Assembly (NCBI GenBank): GCA_030062745.1
Contig: CP099852.1
Span: forward strand, 21,846,266-21,910,265
Reading direction: 5' to 3'
Source of the DNA: Capitulum mitella
Taxonomy: Eukaryota; Arthropoda; Thecostraca; Pollicipedomorpha; Pollicipedidae
DNA length: 64,000 bases
The position numbers were made by a program, and so were the translations under genes. Under the pieces are notes generated by a model. The model was not told where the DNA came from. It searched no databases and saw only the letters and a list, made by a program, of their open reading frames with translations. The first letter of the stretch is position 1. Each line of letters begins with the position of its first letter. Positions 1-12,700 of this stretch are shown piece by piece.

Positions 1-1430
1 TTTCCACAGCCAATGGGAGCAAACAAATTTTGAATCGTTTCTTTTTCATGAAATGCCAAGAGGATAATATTGGGCTGTTCTTAGATGTTAACCACTTAGA
101 TGTTAACCTTCGATGTTAACCACTATGTCCATTTTTCACTGTTCATGTAGTGGAGAATGGACGTGTCATTTTTTCATCAGTTTTGAAAAGTCCTCCTCCA
201 TAACGGATAAGGCAATGAAGGCTCCATTCAGCGCAATTTTTGGATACAGCGTAACATTTCGTAGACAGGATTCGGCCAAGCACTAAGCACGGCCTGCCAC
301 ATAATTCCAGCAGAGCCTGTAAGAAGACATTTTACAGGAATCAGGATACCTGGATACCCCGACACAGGATATCGGTCACTGCCGCAGTCTGGTCTATACA
401 GAGTGTCAGCTGTTTCAGAAAGATCATTCCGGTAAAATTAACAGCGGTCAACGGAATCCAACCTTCGGCCGTGAACACACGGAGAATATCTGTAAACAAC
501 AAACGTCTTTTCCAGGGGGTTCCAGAGGCGTACAGAGCATCAAGCAAGAGGGGATGATCCAAAGACGTTTTTCCCCTTAGGATCAATGTTAAATTTAAAA
601 AAGGGGCCCATGGCCCTTGGCCCATCCCCACCCTCTATCCTGTTCACACGCCCGTGGGATTTTGCTTTCAAAGTGGCAAAACGTGTGGCAAAATGGACGG
701 TTTATGCACGAGCTAATCTAACTGTGAAACAAGGTCTGCAAATTCCATCCTCAAAAAGACAGTGTTACGATTTACCCGTGTCTGAGATATTTCAGAAATC
801 CTTAGCTTTTCATGTATGTCATTCGTAACAGTGCTGATCGCCCAGGAAACGCTCTTGGCGGATACTCTTTACAATGAAGCATTTGATGCCATGTTCAGGT
901 GCAGGCCACACCACTAAAAACGCAAACAGTATGGAAACGTCTCCCTGAATTGCCGCAGCTGCCCGGTTCCATCCCATTTAATCTTCCACAAGTGATCCTT
1001 AGCTCAGCAGACAAATATCTGTAATTAGCATCCAGGCCCAAACAGATGCAGGATGTAATGCGAAATGATTTTTCCTGGCAAAAACTGTAACAAATCCTTT
1101 AATAGTATCAGGTTCCGACAGATGGCAATTGCTTACGATGACGGTGAAGCTTATGGCAGATAAGTATGCAAGGACATTTTGAAGTGAAAAAATAGACCAT
1201 TGCAAGCCAATGCGATGCTTGTGATGCGTACAAAACGATGCAAATTACGACAAAGATACACTGATAACTGGAATCGATAGCCATCAACAGTTTGTTTTGT
1301 GTAACGACATAAGGATCTTCCAGATAAGAACAGAACAGTTGTGCCTATACGCCGAAATTTGGACGTCGCGTTTCGCTTTCTTCAGCAGCGGTTGAAGCGG
1401 GAAAAATTCGCGGGTTCTCAGCCCACTAAC
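1..1430. other. No recognised exon; downstream intron of the SLC22-type gene
   Basis: This stretch lies after the last recognisable SLC22 exon on the minus strand. I looked for the next conserved SLC22 segment, the one following the central cytoplasmic loop, and did not find it. Short open frames here have no family signature. It is probably intron, with the remaining exons off the left edge. Confidence 0.5.
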
Positions 1431-1560
1431 CTTTTCAGTCAGTTTCAGCAGTTGCTCTGGAAAGTCTTTGCCGTTGACTTTCGCCATCTTCCGGAGGATC
1501 GCCTCCGCCTCGTCCTGTCTTCCTTCCGTGGCCAGCCAGCGGGGGGATTCGGGGACGAAG
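1431..1560 (-). CDS. SLC22-type transporter, exon 6 (start of central cytoplasmic loop)
   Basis: It encodes VPESPRWLATEGRQDEAEAI, the highly conserved SLC22 motif that opens the intracellular loop between TM6 and TM7, then a charged loop. The acceptor is AATCCGACAG, the donor is GAAAAG|GTTAGT, and it ends in phase 0. Confidence 0.88.
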
Positions 1561-4500
1561 CTGTCGGATTTTACATGGTGACTGCAATATTTCTCACTTT
1601 ATCATGATCCGCTTGCTGCGAACGGAAGGCGTTTCCTACTGACACAGTTCGTCACAACCGCAGACTACAGTGCACATGGCAACTACTTCTGGTGCCAGCA
1701 AAAGAGGAAAAAACGTTGTGCCTAATACTCCTGCATCTGCGTGGCTTGCATTTTGCTCCCGTATTTCTACTGACGTTGGCCATCGTCTGTTGACATACAT
1801 GTGACTCGTACCAGCTCCCAAGAATCACAATACTTCACAGGCACCATAACGTCCCGTACACATAAAGCACATCCAGGTTACCAAGGTAAAAGACTGAAAT
1901 GACAGACAAAACCCTTCGCTTTACAGCGCCAATACTGTTGCTTACTTACACCCAGTACGCGAGGAACGCGAAGACTGGGAGCGCGATGACCAGCTGCAGG
2001 ATCCACCAGTCCTTGATGAACAGGGCGAACAGGCCCACCAGGCACTCGCCGAACGAGAAGAACAGCTCGATGGCGAAGCCGCAGAACGTTCTCACTTCGT
2101 TGGAAACCAGCTCGACGGCTGCGAATACAACATGATTTTCCGTTAATTGACCAAAGTGACTTGTATTTCAATCACTTTGAGGCGATTGCTTTCAATAGGC
2201 AAGGCCTTTTCCTATTTAAGTATTCTTTCGCAGGGTTTTACCGGGATTCTGAAGTGTTAAAACCTTTGACATTTCAAAATCGTCGCAAAATCCTGCTAAA
2301 CAAACAAAATGTAACCTTAAACACGTAACTGTCAATGGGTGTTTTGATGGTTTCAGTTTAAGACAGCTGTTTCTTTCAAATCATCTGTTACAGACAGCGC
2401 CCAAGAATGTTGCCGAAACTATTTCCCGAAATCAACGTCTATATTCACATTTGCCTTCATTGCTGATTTGCACGCACCAAGGTTTCCGCAATGACTCCAG
2501 GCTCTTTTACACTCATCGACATCATAAATGTCGAGCATTTCAAGTTCACAGAGTCAAGTGTGGAACATCTGACAACCAAAACATCTCATCCGCACACGCC
2601 GGTAGACCGTGTGACCTCAGTGACTCAGTGACCTCAGCGCAGTCAGTCTTCCTCAGTGCGCCCTTTCGGCACACGGAAAGGCACATCCTGTCTAACTCTC
2701 CTTGTTCACTCATTCCGATTTGTCGTGCAAGGATAACTCGAGATGGTCAACCACGGCACGTAATAACGTTACGAGCTTGGACAGCCATTTCCGCCTCCTG
2801 GTCAGGCAGCTGCCATTGTGAAGCTATCGAACCCAATGGCCGTTCGTGGGGTCTAGGGGCAAGCGATATCTTTGCAGAGAAGTTGGGATCCTTTGGAATT
2901 AATGTTCATGTTTTTTCTGACTGGCAGCTGGAAAAATAAAGAATATCTGGTCCAGTCAGCGGCAAAGATGGGGGTGTTGACCCGGGGCGTGATGACCAAA
3001 CAGGTGGACAGGCGTTTGTGGGGAAATGCTGCGCCAGGCAAGGCTTTCCCAGTGATTGAATGCAGCAACCCTAAACATTTACCGTAAACTGGGAAAAAAG
3101 GGCGTAATAGAATGTCGCTTGGTAATGGAATAAACCACCTGATTTTACAGTTTCACGGCGAAAAAAACTTCGGAATATTTGGGTTTCCCATGTCGCGGTT
3201 GCAAGCTCCACATCCGAAGCTGCAGCCACAGACGTCGTCGACCTCTCATCTGGACTTCATCGTGTACACTGTTCACCATCAACGTGCAAGGTCCCAAGCA
3301 TAGCCACCAAAGCCACCGCGACTCGTTTGTTGGACGGATGGTGTCATTGCCTCAGCGTGTACCCGATAACACCACAGTCCGTCACACAGTCGTCTCAACA
3401 CGTCACGAAGGAAAGCCTAGTCGCCTGCACGACAGCTGTCCGAATATGTCCCGGAGAACAGCCCGCCACGCGACACGACACCCGTCTCAATGTGCCCCGG
3501 GTAACCCCACAGTCGACCATTCGGGCGACGCCGCCGGGACATCCGGGCGACGGCGGCCTGTGCGCGGACGTGACCTGAGTCGCCGGCCGCCGCTGCGGAG
3601 GACGCTCGGGTTGCCTTCCGGGTAGGGCCGACACCGGAGCCCGGGCCACAGGGCGACACCGGTCACCTGAGCCGGCCCGTCTCCGGCGGGCGCCGCCGGT
3701 ACCGCCGGAGACGGGCCGGAGGCTTCCCTGACCCCTGAAGCATATTCCGACAGCCGGCCGGCGGGCCTGGGGCGTCAGGGGTATCCTCGGACTCCACCAC
3801 CTGCTCGTAATGACCGCACGGGTCGGCTGCAGTGGGGAGCACCCTACCACCCCTCAGGAGGACCCCTGCCGACCGGCTGTGGTGGGGCGGGGGGCTGTTG
3901 ACAGACTCAGCACGGCCCCCCCGCCCGGGGTCTCGAGTGGGAGCAGACCGCAATGGCCGGTCACAGAGGCCGCACGGCCGAACGTCAACAGCCAGAATAA
4001 ACACAGGCTCCCACGCGATGAATGGGCGGCCGGGGTCCTTCCTGTGAAGACTCCTGCCGGACCTGGCGAACTCGGGGCTTGTTGCCCGTTCCGCTCATCC
4101 TGTCTGAAGACCGCGGCTTCTGCTACGGACAAAAATGAGTTTTCGAGACCAAGTTGTCCGCAACTGCAGTCGTTCCCTGCACCGACTGCAAACCGAGCAT
4201 GTAGATTAAGTTTGTCAAGGCGCGTATCATACAAATGCTATGAACCTTGGGAAATCTTGGTAAATCTGTAAATCGTTGTTAGCAGCCGAATGACGCGCAT
4301 GAAATCGCATCTGTTTCACATCCATTTTCTTCGTACATCACACGGAAAATAGCATTGGGACCTGGAACGTTTACCAGGTGTTTTATGCCTCTGCTTAAAT
4401 TTTTTGTTTACTTTTTGCGCTAAGTATGACCTCGATAACTTCTTTAGTAAAATTGTCATCAAAGCTGCATCGCATCTCCATGTTTCCGAAACTATTTCGT

Positions 4501-6801
4501 CGATCAGTCGCATAAAACTGCTTTGAATCCGAGTCCTTCCGCCCAAAGTTAATTTTACACGCGACAATGGAATAGCATCAGCACTCGGTGGAAATGCTGA
4601 TGGTACCCAAACAACCGGTCAATTACGTACCAGATGACTCATCCACCTGTTATCCAAAAGCGATGAAATGTGATTCAAATAGTGGCATTGCTGCTACCGG
4701 AACAAAAGCATTTGCTATTGACCTTCCTGCTCCAGACCTGTCTTCCTCCTGACCAGCAGACTTTTCGAGCTTCTGGAGGCAGGTGAAACGCGTGTGCCTG
4801 GCAGACATTTCATTCAGTTTTTCGAAAGCTGCGTACCGAAATGCGGACAACAGCGGTTTTGAGGCGGTTAGTTTTTGGAAACTCTGAAAAGCACTGACAT
4901 GCATCTTTTCCATCTCGGCATTTCCTGTTCCGTGCAAGTCCAGGAGGCACGTATCCTCATCTGCAATATCACGTTAGGTCGTCCGGCTTCCGCTGTCATC
5001 GCCAGAGGCCGTGACCTGAGCCCGTTTCTGGCCCCCAGTGACCAGTCTTTCAACGATGACATACACGGACTACGCGGTCGCCCTGCTGCACTTCGGGCAC
5101 TCACCCAGGACGAACGTGATCATGAAGGTGCCCATGCCGCCGACGCCGGTGAGGAAGCGCATGGCGGCGAAGGTGCCGAAGTCAGGAGCGAAGGAGGCCA
5201 CCAAGCTCGCCAGGCCCAGCACGAGGAACGACAGCATCATGGCCTTCTTCCGTCCGAACCTGGACAGCCGACCATTGCTCAGTCATCAGATCCGGCACAA
5301 TCGGCAAATCGTGCTTAAATATAGCCATGGCAATGTGCGTCATGTAATCCACAGCAAAATTACGATTTTAAACGTTATTTCTACGACAGAAGCAAATGTT
5401 CAGGGTGATATTCGCGGGCCGTTTGACCACGAGCACAATTCAATCAACAGTTGTAGGGAAAATCAAACTTGCCAAATAAACGCAAAGAAGCCTGTCCAGC
5501 TTTTCGTTCAAGCAATGTAAAATCCCAATCCCACTACCCCTCTCCCCAGTGCCCAGAAATGCCGCGTATCCCGGGAAGAGGCGCCTCCGCGGCAGCGAGA
5601 CGCTCTGTCGGTTCCGGACCGCACCTGTCGGAGACGTAGCCGAACACCAGGGAGCCGACCAGCATGCCGCCCATGTACAGGCTGTTGGCCAGCGTCGGCA
5701 GCCAGTCTCGGCCGCAGCTCAGCTCGAACTGGCAACAGGAGCCGCGGGTCACTGCTGCGCCCGCACGCAGCCAGTGGCGCGGCGCGGGTCTTACAGGCTC
5801 CGGTGGGCGTGAGGAAGGCTCGGGACGAGATCCAACAACAAAGTGTTGGATTTAAGACCATCTGAATGCGAAATGGTATTTTGAGTGGTCCTACATCCCG
5901 CTTAGCACTCCATGCGAATATTTTGCTGTAGTAGTTTCACCAATGCAAACAAAAACAGAAGCAAGCATGTTCATTGTGTGTGTATGACACGACGTTTGCT
6001 ATATGTATTTTGGTGACTGAGTTATCATATAACAACGCTTTCCTATCTCGCTGCCCTGAGTACGTCTTGAAACATCAGTGGCCATCCAATGAAAAGCGTT
6101 ACTGAGCTGACCTCTGAGACGATGCTGCTGTGCATGACGCTCTTGTCGTAGACGTAATGGCCGCAGTCCACCTGGTGGGACGTATCGAAGGCGCCACTGC
6201 TGCAGTCGCCTGGCACAGTGGAGTTGAACACGTGACACTGGCTCCAGGGCAGGGCCGGGTCGGCAGGGTCTGACTCTCGAGGTGAGGTGAAGTTGAGGAA
6301 CGGGGCGTTGTAGGTGGCGTTGGCGGCGTCCTCACAGCTCGGCACCAGACACCTGTGCGATGACGTCAGTGATGACAGTTGGCATGACATCGACACAAAA
6401 TGACGTAATGAAAGCAGCCGCATACCGGAGATGACTCGTGCCGAATGGAAGACAGAGTGCATGGAAAGTGTAATAATTGCCTGGTCCGCACTGTGTATGA
6501 TGAATCATTCAACCCGCAAAATCCTTGTGCGGAAAAGGTCCCATGGAGGACCCTGCTGGCTATCTGGGAGGCGTTGGGCCTCTAAAAAAAACACTTTACC
6601 GCTCGAGGCTCCGAACATTCAGCAGCAGATTTGTGCGCACTGACTCTGCGGTGCTCACCTGTGCGCCATGTCGTAGCCGATCCAGGAGAGGCTGATGACG
6701 GCTGCGCCCGCCATGATGGAGGGCAGGCAGAGGATCACGTACATCCCCTTCTGGTACCGCCCCCAGCCGTTGATCTCGCTGAAGATGGCGTCCACGTCCA
6801 T
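1431..6801 (-). CDS. SLC22-type organic cation/anion transporter, N-terminal half (partial gene, six exons)
   Basis: This is a plasma-membrane major facilitator transporter of the SLC22 family, which moves organic cations, anions or carnitine. Exons on the minus strand are 6801-6659, 6352-6112, 5728-5625, 5259-5105, 2118-1950 and 1560-1431. All have GT-AG borders and compatible phases and sum to 942 nt (314 codons). In order they give: a short N-terminus plus TM1; a large Cys-rich extracellular loop with several N-glycosylation sequons; TM2 with the MFS signature GYVSDRFGRKK spanning an exon join; further TM helices; and the motif VPESPRWLA before the central cytoplasmic loop. This order matches SLC22 proteins, usually about 550 residues, so roughly half is present and the 3' exons lie beyond position 1. 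The start is the ATG at 6801-6799, whose product begins MDVDAIFSEINGWGRYQ, the usual SLC22 opening. Substrate cannot be assigned. Confidence 0.9.
1950..2118 (-). CDS. SLC22-type transporter, exon 5 (TM5-TM6)
   Basis: It begins AVELVSNEVRTFCGFAIELF and encodes two hydrophobic helices ending FLAYW. The acceptor is GTATTCGCAG and the donor is the strong GT|GTAAGT at 1949. Confidence 0.88.
3672..3719. repeat. Perfect 18-bp stem hairpin
   Basis: Positions 3672-3689 are the exact reverse complement of 3702-3719, with a 12-nt loop between. The stem is nearly all G and C. It lies in the large intron between SLC22 exons 4 and 5, inside a locally GC-rich stretch (about 3480-4100) with no recognisable exon. 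Confidence 0.85.
5105..5259 (-). CDS. SLC22-type transporter, exon 4 (MFS signature, TM3-TM4)
   Basis: It begins by completing R-FGRKKAMM, followed by two hydrophobic helices and the segment FLTGVGGMGTFMITFVL typical of SLC22 TM4. The donor is CCTGG|GTGAGT. The next exon follows after an intron of about 3 kb. Confidence 0.9.
5625..5728 (-). CDS. SLC22-type transporter, exon 3 (TM2)
   Basis: It begins FELSCGRDWLPTLANSLYMG and ends in GYVSD plus AG, so the MFS signature DRxGRK is completed by the next exon. The acceptor is CTGTTGCCAG and the donor is GACAG|GTGCGG. Confidence 0.9.
6112..6352 (-). CDS. SLC22-type transporter, exon 2 (large extracellular loop)
   Basis: The acceptor is ATCGCACAG|GTGTC and the donor is TCAGAG|GTCAGC. 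The exon encodes the Cys-rich loop between TM1 and TM2 that marks SLC22 proteins. It has six cysteines (CLVPSC, QC, DC, DC) and Asn-X-Ser/Thr sites (NAT, NFT, NST). It ends in phase 0. Confidence 0.9.
6659..6801 (-). CDS. SLC22-type transporter, exon 1 (start codon, TM1)
   Basis: This exon holds the ATG (6801-6799) and 47 codons plus 2 nt. The product opens MDVDAIFSEINGWGRYQ and then has a hydrophobic segment (MYVILCLPSIMAGAAVISL), the expected TM1. The donor is CACAG|GTGAGC at 6658. Upstream is presumably 5' UTR; no convincing TATA box was seen. Confidence 0.88.
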
Positions 6802-7844
6802 CTTCGGTCAGGCTCTGGAGCAGCGGTGTACGCCGTGAACATGGACGAGTGCGGTACGTGAAGCTGGTCTTTGTTGGCGCGGTGAGAGGAAAACTATACC
6901 TCAAATGCATGAAACGTTGGGCTTTGAGGAGCCGTTTAGCTGGTACAGAAAAACAAATAATATCGACCAAGTCACTGCGTTTGCACTTCGCAGAAGAAGC
7001 TCACCGATATAACCCGATATAACTAGTGTTATGCCTAGCAAGCAGCACATCCTCTCGTCTCATCTTTGTCCGATTGGCAAACTGAGTGCTGAAATCTGCA
7101 CGCAGCGGAAAAATGGTCCGTTGCCAAATATCAGCCTTATTTTTCGAACCTTGAAGCTGCCTGCTTATTTCAAAACGTTGTGGTTATTTGGCAATAATGA
7201 TATATTTGATGGTGTTATTCCCTCCAAAACGGTTTTTCCTTACTTAAGTCCGCATTTTGATTGGTGAGCAGACAAATCGGCTATGAAACGAAGTTTTTAA
7301 ACTATGAACTTCCCACGCCCGTAATGATGCGTCAGTCGTTCTCACGGGGGCGAAGTTGCACATATCATCATGTACGAGCCGATGCTACCCTTAAACTCTT
7401 ACAGTTTTTTGCTGGTATTCCAAGACACACAGAAGCGTTTCCAGATGCATGTGGTGTGCCAAATCATTTTTATTCCGGTTTTTCAGTTCTCGACGGAAAA
7501 ATTAGAGACGTCATATCGGGTGACGTTGGCGAGGTCACCGTTATAAAACTGGCTAATAATGCTGTGTATATGTATACCCCGATTGCCATTTTCATCTGTC
7601 TGAAGATTCATAGCATGTGACAACCCATGGCATCAAGAAGAAAAACAGAGAAAAGACAGCTGGTCTCCGCCCAAGCTGCTCAGCTAGGACCGCTTCACAT
7701 TTCTTCATGTCTTTTAGCTGGTAACGGGCACTCCTCCGGTGCTTGGAAAACCCACCCGATGTCTCCTCTCCTCTCCTGGTACTCTTTTTCTCCACACATT
7801 CCAGGGAAGTCAACGATATCAAACGTTACGGATGACGGCTCTGT
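6802..7844. other. Intergenic; upstream of the SLC22-type gene
   Basis: This holds the presumed 5' UTR and promoter of the minus-strand SLC22 gene. Weak TATA-like strings occur on the minus strand near 6893-6900, but none can be assigned. No coding exon recognised. Confidence 0.4.
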
Positions 7845-9042
7845 TTAACCCTATTCCCGGGAGGGGGGGCTGAATTCGCCCCCACCCCCGGGTTTTTTGC
7901 TTGCCAATTCCAGGCTTTTTGACGCAGCTCCATGGGACTCCGTGACTTTTCCTAGCTATTCTTTCTATGCATCGATAAAATTTCGAGATTCTATTCTGCA
8001 CAGGGGCGGAGCCAGGCAACGTTTTTGGGAGGCACCTCAGGCCATTTTTGGCCCTGTTCAGGGTGAAAAGAAAATCACTGCCAAAAATAGCGTTGTTAAG
8101 ATAAAACCTCAAACTTTATATGGATGTATAGCTAAACAGTTGGGCAACATACAAATACAATTTTGTTTGTCTAAGGCCACTTTACAAGGTTAGGTCAAAG
8201 GCAAAAATCAAAATTTAGGTTTATAGTAATAATTTCGGTGCTTCTTTTAATATGCCAAATATGTGACGTAGCAAGTTGCCCTCTACTTGTGTACCAAGTT
8301 TCAGCTTGATATCAGGCCGGGTCACGGAGCTATGACCTAAAATGTCAGTGCGCGTACCAAAAAACCGTAAAATAACCGTAAAATGTGACTTTTGAAATAG
8401 AGTGAATTAAAATAATCGAAAACGCTTACATGTAATACTAAATGCACACGAGACCATTCCAGGTGAACCCAAGCTCACTGGAGGTTCCTGAAGGTCAAAG
8501 GTCTCATGTTGATCTGAAGAGAATGTGACCATGACAGTTTCCCTTTTTTCATATTTCTGGCACCGCCTATGTTAACATTACACAAACATTGTAATACGAT
8601 TAGCACTGGTTTAGCATATCTAGCAGAGGCCGAAAAAGTGCTTTTACCTTTTTTGTTCATGCAGTTTTTGAAAATTTAATCCTCCAATTTTCAAAACCCC
8701 GTGAACGCCTACGAATTTTCTCAAAATGTCAAATATTTACACCAATGGAAAAAGTCCTACCCATAATCTCTCGATTCGTGCTAATTTCATCGAAATCGGT
8801 CCACAAACAACGGAGTTATAAGAAATCCAAAAGTACCCCCATTTTGATATTTTTGTCCCCTTATATCTACCCCTTTCAAAATTTTGAAAACTCCTTTTGT
8901 TAAAGGTGTAGTTAACGTCATGGCAAATCGATTGCCGTTTGTTGCGATGAAATCGAATGTGTAGTTCTCGAGATCTCAGGGGGGGCCGAATCCGCTCCCC
9001 TGAATCGGCCATGCCGTGTAGCCCTCCGGGAATAGGGTTTAA
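7845..9042 (+). mobile_element. TTAA-flanked piggyBac-like non-autonomous element, copy 1
   Basis: It starts TTAA-CCCTATTCCCGG and ends GGGAATAGGGTTTAA. Its body aligns by eye with four other ~1.2 kb copies in this window. Termini starting CCC next to TTAA are typical of piggyBac transposons. There is no transposase; the short open frames inside have no known domain. This copy is fairly diverged, and an extra T sits at the right TTAA. Confidence 0.75.
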
Positions 9043-9754
9043 TGCGTTTCTTTTTCATGCGACACACATAGACGCAATGATAAGTTTCGCAACAAATGGT
9101 CCCATTTCCGTTTTGGTGACGTCAATATTCCTTTGTCACATCCGGTTCGTATGTTTCAGTTTATTGAATTACTCTGTTTCCTCGACCAGCACGAAGCTAT
9201 ACGAAATCTGGCAAGGTGTCTGTCTCAGGTGCAAAAGATGGAGGCACGCAAGTCCTAATTCAGACACCACTGAAGCTACGGACGGGAAATAATTTAAATA
9301 TTAACGCGTCGGTATCGTTATGGATCGCTTCACGCATCGTAATTCACACAAACTGGCCTTCCTCGCAAGGAGTAAAATACAAATATAATTTACGAGCGTT
9401 TCGTAAAGTTTCAAACGTTCGAGCATTTTGAGATGCATCGTATCGAAGCAAAGCGCCATTTCACTGAACGCACGTGGTTCAAGACTTCTGAAAAGCCGAT
9501 GCTGGCGGTTTTCGATTCCGTTTTGGTGCAAATAATCCTCTGTCAATCTGCTGTGTTTCACAACACGCACACCGAGCAAACAAACCAACTGGATGGAACA
9601 AGCAAGCAAGCTGCTTGCAAGCAAACAAGCTGGATGGAAAACAAACAAGCGATGGTGACCTCCAAACATCTCCAAACACCGTGGCAACACACGAACTTGG
9701 TCTCCTACAACGGCAGGGCGTCCAGCAGCCTCGCTGAGCGGGCGACAGCTCGGC
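9043..9754. other. Intergenic, 3' side of the repeat-lectin gene
   Basis: It has a short imperfect repeat (CAAGCAAGCTGCTTGCAAGC-like) near 9600-9650. No exon recognised. Confidence 0.4.
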
Positions 9755-12700
9755 CTAATTCGGCGGCTGGAGCTTGCAGAGCACCCTGTAGTGCTGGCTG
9801 CCGTCGTTGGTGGCGATCCACGTGCCGCGGGGGACGTCCACCAGGAGGTAGTCCTCGCGGCCCGTGTCGGCGCCCCGCCTCGTGCTGCTGAACGCCGCGT
9901 ACGACTGGTCGCCCAGCCAGTACCAGGGCTGGTCGGGGCCCTTCCTCATCGCGCCCAGCAGCAGCAGATCCGGGCCGTCCAGCGCACCCGAGACCGCCGG
10001 GAGCACCATCTTGTGCTCCGTCCAGCTCACGATGTTGGCGGGCAGGCTCGGCGCGCCCTCGCAGATGTCGTCCCGGTCGCAGGCGAGCAGCATGTCCCAG
10101 GGGGACACCCTGGCGCCGGTGACGCAGTAGCAGTGCTCGAGGACGGACATCCAGCCGGAGGGGCACGGGGAGGACCCCGCAGTCGGCGTCGGAGAGGGGG
10201 CGGCAGCGGTCTCGGAGACGGTTGTATCCGGGGGAAGTTTGGCGGGACCGGCAGTGCTCTTAGTGATGGGTTCTGTCGTGGCGTCAGCGTCGTCAATGGC
10301 ACCAGCATCTGAGTGCGGTCTCGTGACGGCGGCGGTGTCCTCGCTGGTGGTGTCTGAGGTGACCGTCGCGCGGACAGTGCCGTCATCGGCGGTGACGTCG
10401 TCTGACGACGCGCTCGCGATGGCCGTGATGCCGTCAGTAGCGGCCGTTTCTGAGACCGAGACCGGAGGAGCGTCAGAAGTATCAGCGGCGCTGCTCGCCA
10501 CAAAGAAGTGGTTCCCCTCTCCCGAGCCGGCCGCGGACGAGCCGTTCGTCCTCCCCCGTCGGCCGTCGTGTGCTCCGTGCCGTCGCCGGCAGGCTCGTCT
10601 TCAGTCGGCCCCGGTTCCTCCGAGGAGGGAGCCGTTGTCGCTTCTGTCGACGTCAGCTCCCTGCTGGCGTCAAAGGCCGCCTGCCCCGCTGCACCGTCGC
10701 TCCCGCTCGCCGCGTCGGTCGCCTCCGAAGAGCCGGCGGAGACCTCGGACGAGCTGTCCGGGCCGCTCGCGGCCCCGGAGGACCCCTCCGTGGCGGGCTG
10801 CGCCGTCCCGCCGGCTCCCCGGGCGGCTCCGCCACGTAGACCAGCTGCCAGGCGCGGTGCGGGCTCGGGTCCTGCGCCGGCGCGGGCCGGCCGAACAGCC
10901 GGCAGCCGCCGGCGTCGCTGGCGAAGAGCGGCGCCCGCCGGCGGACGGAGGCGGCCGCGCACTGGCTCAGGCTCACGTCCGGCCGCGCCCACTCCGGCTC
11001 GTCGACGGCCTCGACCGCCAGGCACCACCGGCTGGCGACCGGCCCGGTCCCCGCCGCCGGCGGCGCCGGGACGGCGGGCCGCGCGGGCTGCGCGGAGGCG
11101 TCCTCGAGCTCCGGCCAAGGTTCAGGCTCGGGCAATATGTCCAGGAGATCCAGTGGTGGTTCGGGCTCTGGGGACGGACTCTCGGACGTCCACTGGCGGT
11201 ACAGGCACTGGAGATACTTCCCGCAGATGCAGCGGTGGCTCGGGCGCTGGGGACCTTCCCTGGAGATCCAGCTCTGGTTCGGGCTCTGGAGATACTTCAT
11301 AGGGATCTAGTGGTGGTGAAGGCTCCGGAGATACGTCCTCGAGACCCCGTGACGGTTCAGATCCTGGAAGTATTTCCTGAATATCCAGTGGCGGTTCAGG
11401 CTCTGGAACCACCTCCTGGACATCACGTGGTGCCTTAGACCTTCGAGATATGTCCTGGAGATCCAGTGGTAACTCAGGTTCTGGAGACATGTCCTCAACA
11501 GTCAGCAGTGGCTCAGGCCCTAGCGACACTTCCTGGAGATCCTGTAGTGGTCCAGTCCCTGGAGATGCTTCTTGGGGATCTAGCTGTGGTTCGGGCTCTG
11601 GAGATATGTTCTGGATATCCACTGGCGGCTCAGGGTCTAGAGATGTGCCAAGGATATTCAGTGGTGGTTCAGGCTCCGGAGATGCGTCCTGGAGGTTTCA
11701 GTGTTGCTTCAGGTTCTCGAGGCACTTCATGGAGATCAAGTGAGGACTCAGACCCGGAAAGAAATTCCTCCAAATCTGGCTGTGGTTGGGGCCCTGAAGA
11801 CACGTCCTCCAGATCCAGCGGCGGTTCTGGCCCTGAAGTCCTTTCCTGGAGATCCAGTTGCGGGTCAGCCCCTGGAGGCACATCCTGGATATCTGGAAGT
11901 GGTTCATACTCTGGAGATACTTCCTCGAGATCCAGTGCTGGCGCAGGCTCTGGAGACGTGTCCTGAAGATCCAGTGGTGGTTTAGAATCTGAAGGCACAT
12001 CACGGCTATCCAGGGGTGCCTCAGGCCTTGGAGATATGTCCTTGAGATCAAGTGGTGATTCAGATCCTGGGGAAGCACTCTGTAGCTCCGGTGGTCGTGC
12101 AGGCCCCAGATACGCTTCCTGGGGATTCAGCTGGGGTTCAGGCTCCAGAGATGTGTCCTGCGGATCCAGTTTCGGTTCCGACCCTGAAGGTGCATTTTGA
12201 AAATCCAGTGGAGGCTCAGGCTCTGGAAATGTCTCCTGAAAATTTGGCTCTGATGCAGGCTCTGGAGACGTGACCTGGAGGTCCAGCTGTTCCTCAGGCT
12301 CTGGAGGTACGTCATGGAAAGTTAGTGGTGGTTCAGGCTCTGGGGAAACTTCCTGGAGATCCGGTTCTGGTTCAGAACCTAGAGACACTTCCTGGATATT
12401 CAGCTGGGGTTCAGGCTCTGCATATATGTCCTCAAGATCTAGTGGTGGTTCAGGCTCTGGTGACACTTCCTTGAGATCCAGTTGCGGTTCAGACCCTGAG
12501 GATGCATTTTGAAAATCCAGTGGTAGCTCAGAGTCTGGAAATGTATCCTGAAGATCCAGCCGTGACTCAGGCTCTGGTGACATGTCCTGGAGCTCCAGCT
12601 GTTCCTCAGGCTCTGAAAGTACGCCACGGAAAGTTAGTGGTGGCTCGGGCTCTGGGGGCACTTCCTGGAGATCCAGTTGTGGTTCAGATCCTAGAGACAC

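Noticed and set aside
341..631. Minus-strand frame considered as a downstream SLC22 exon
   Set aside because: Its sequence does not match the conserved SLC22 segment expected next and lacks convincing splice sites.
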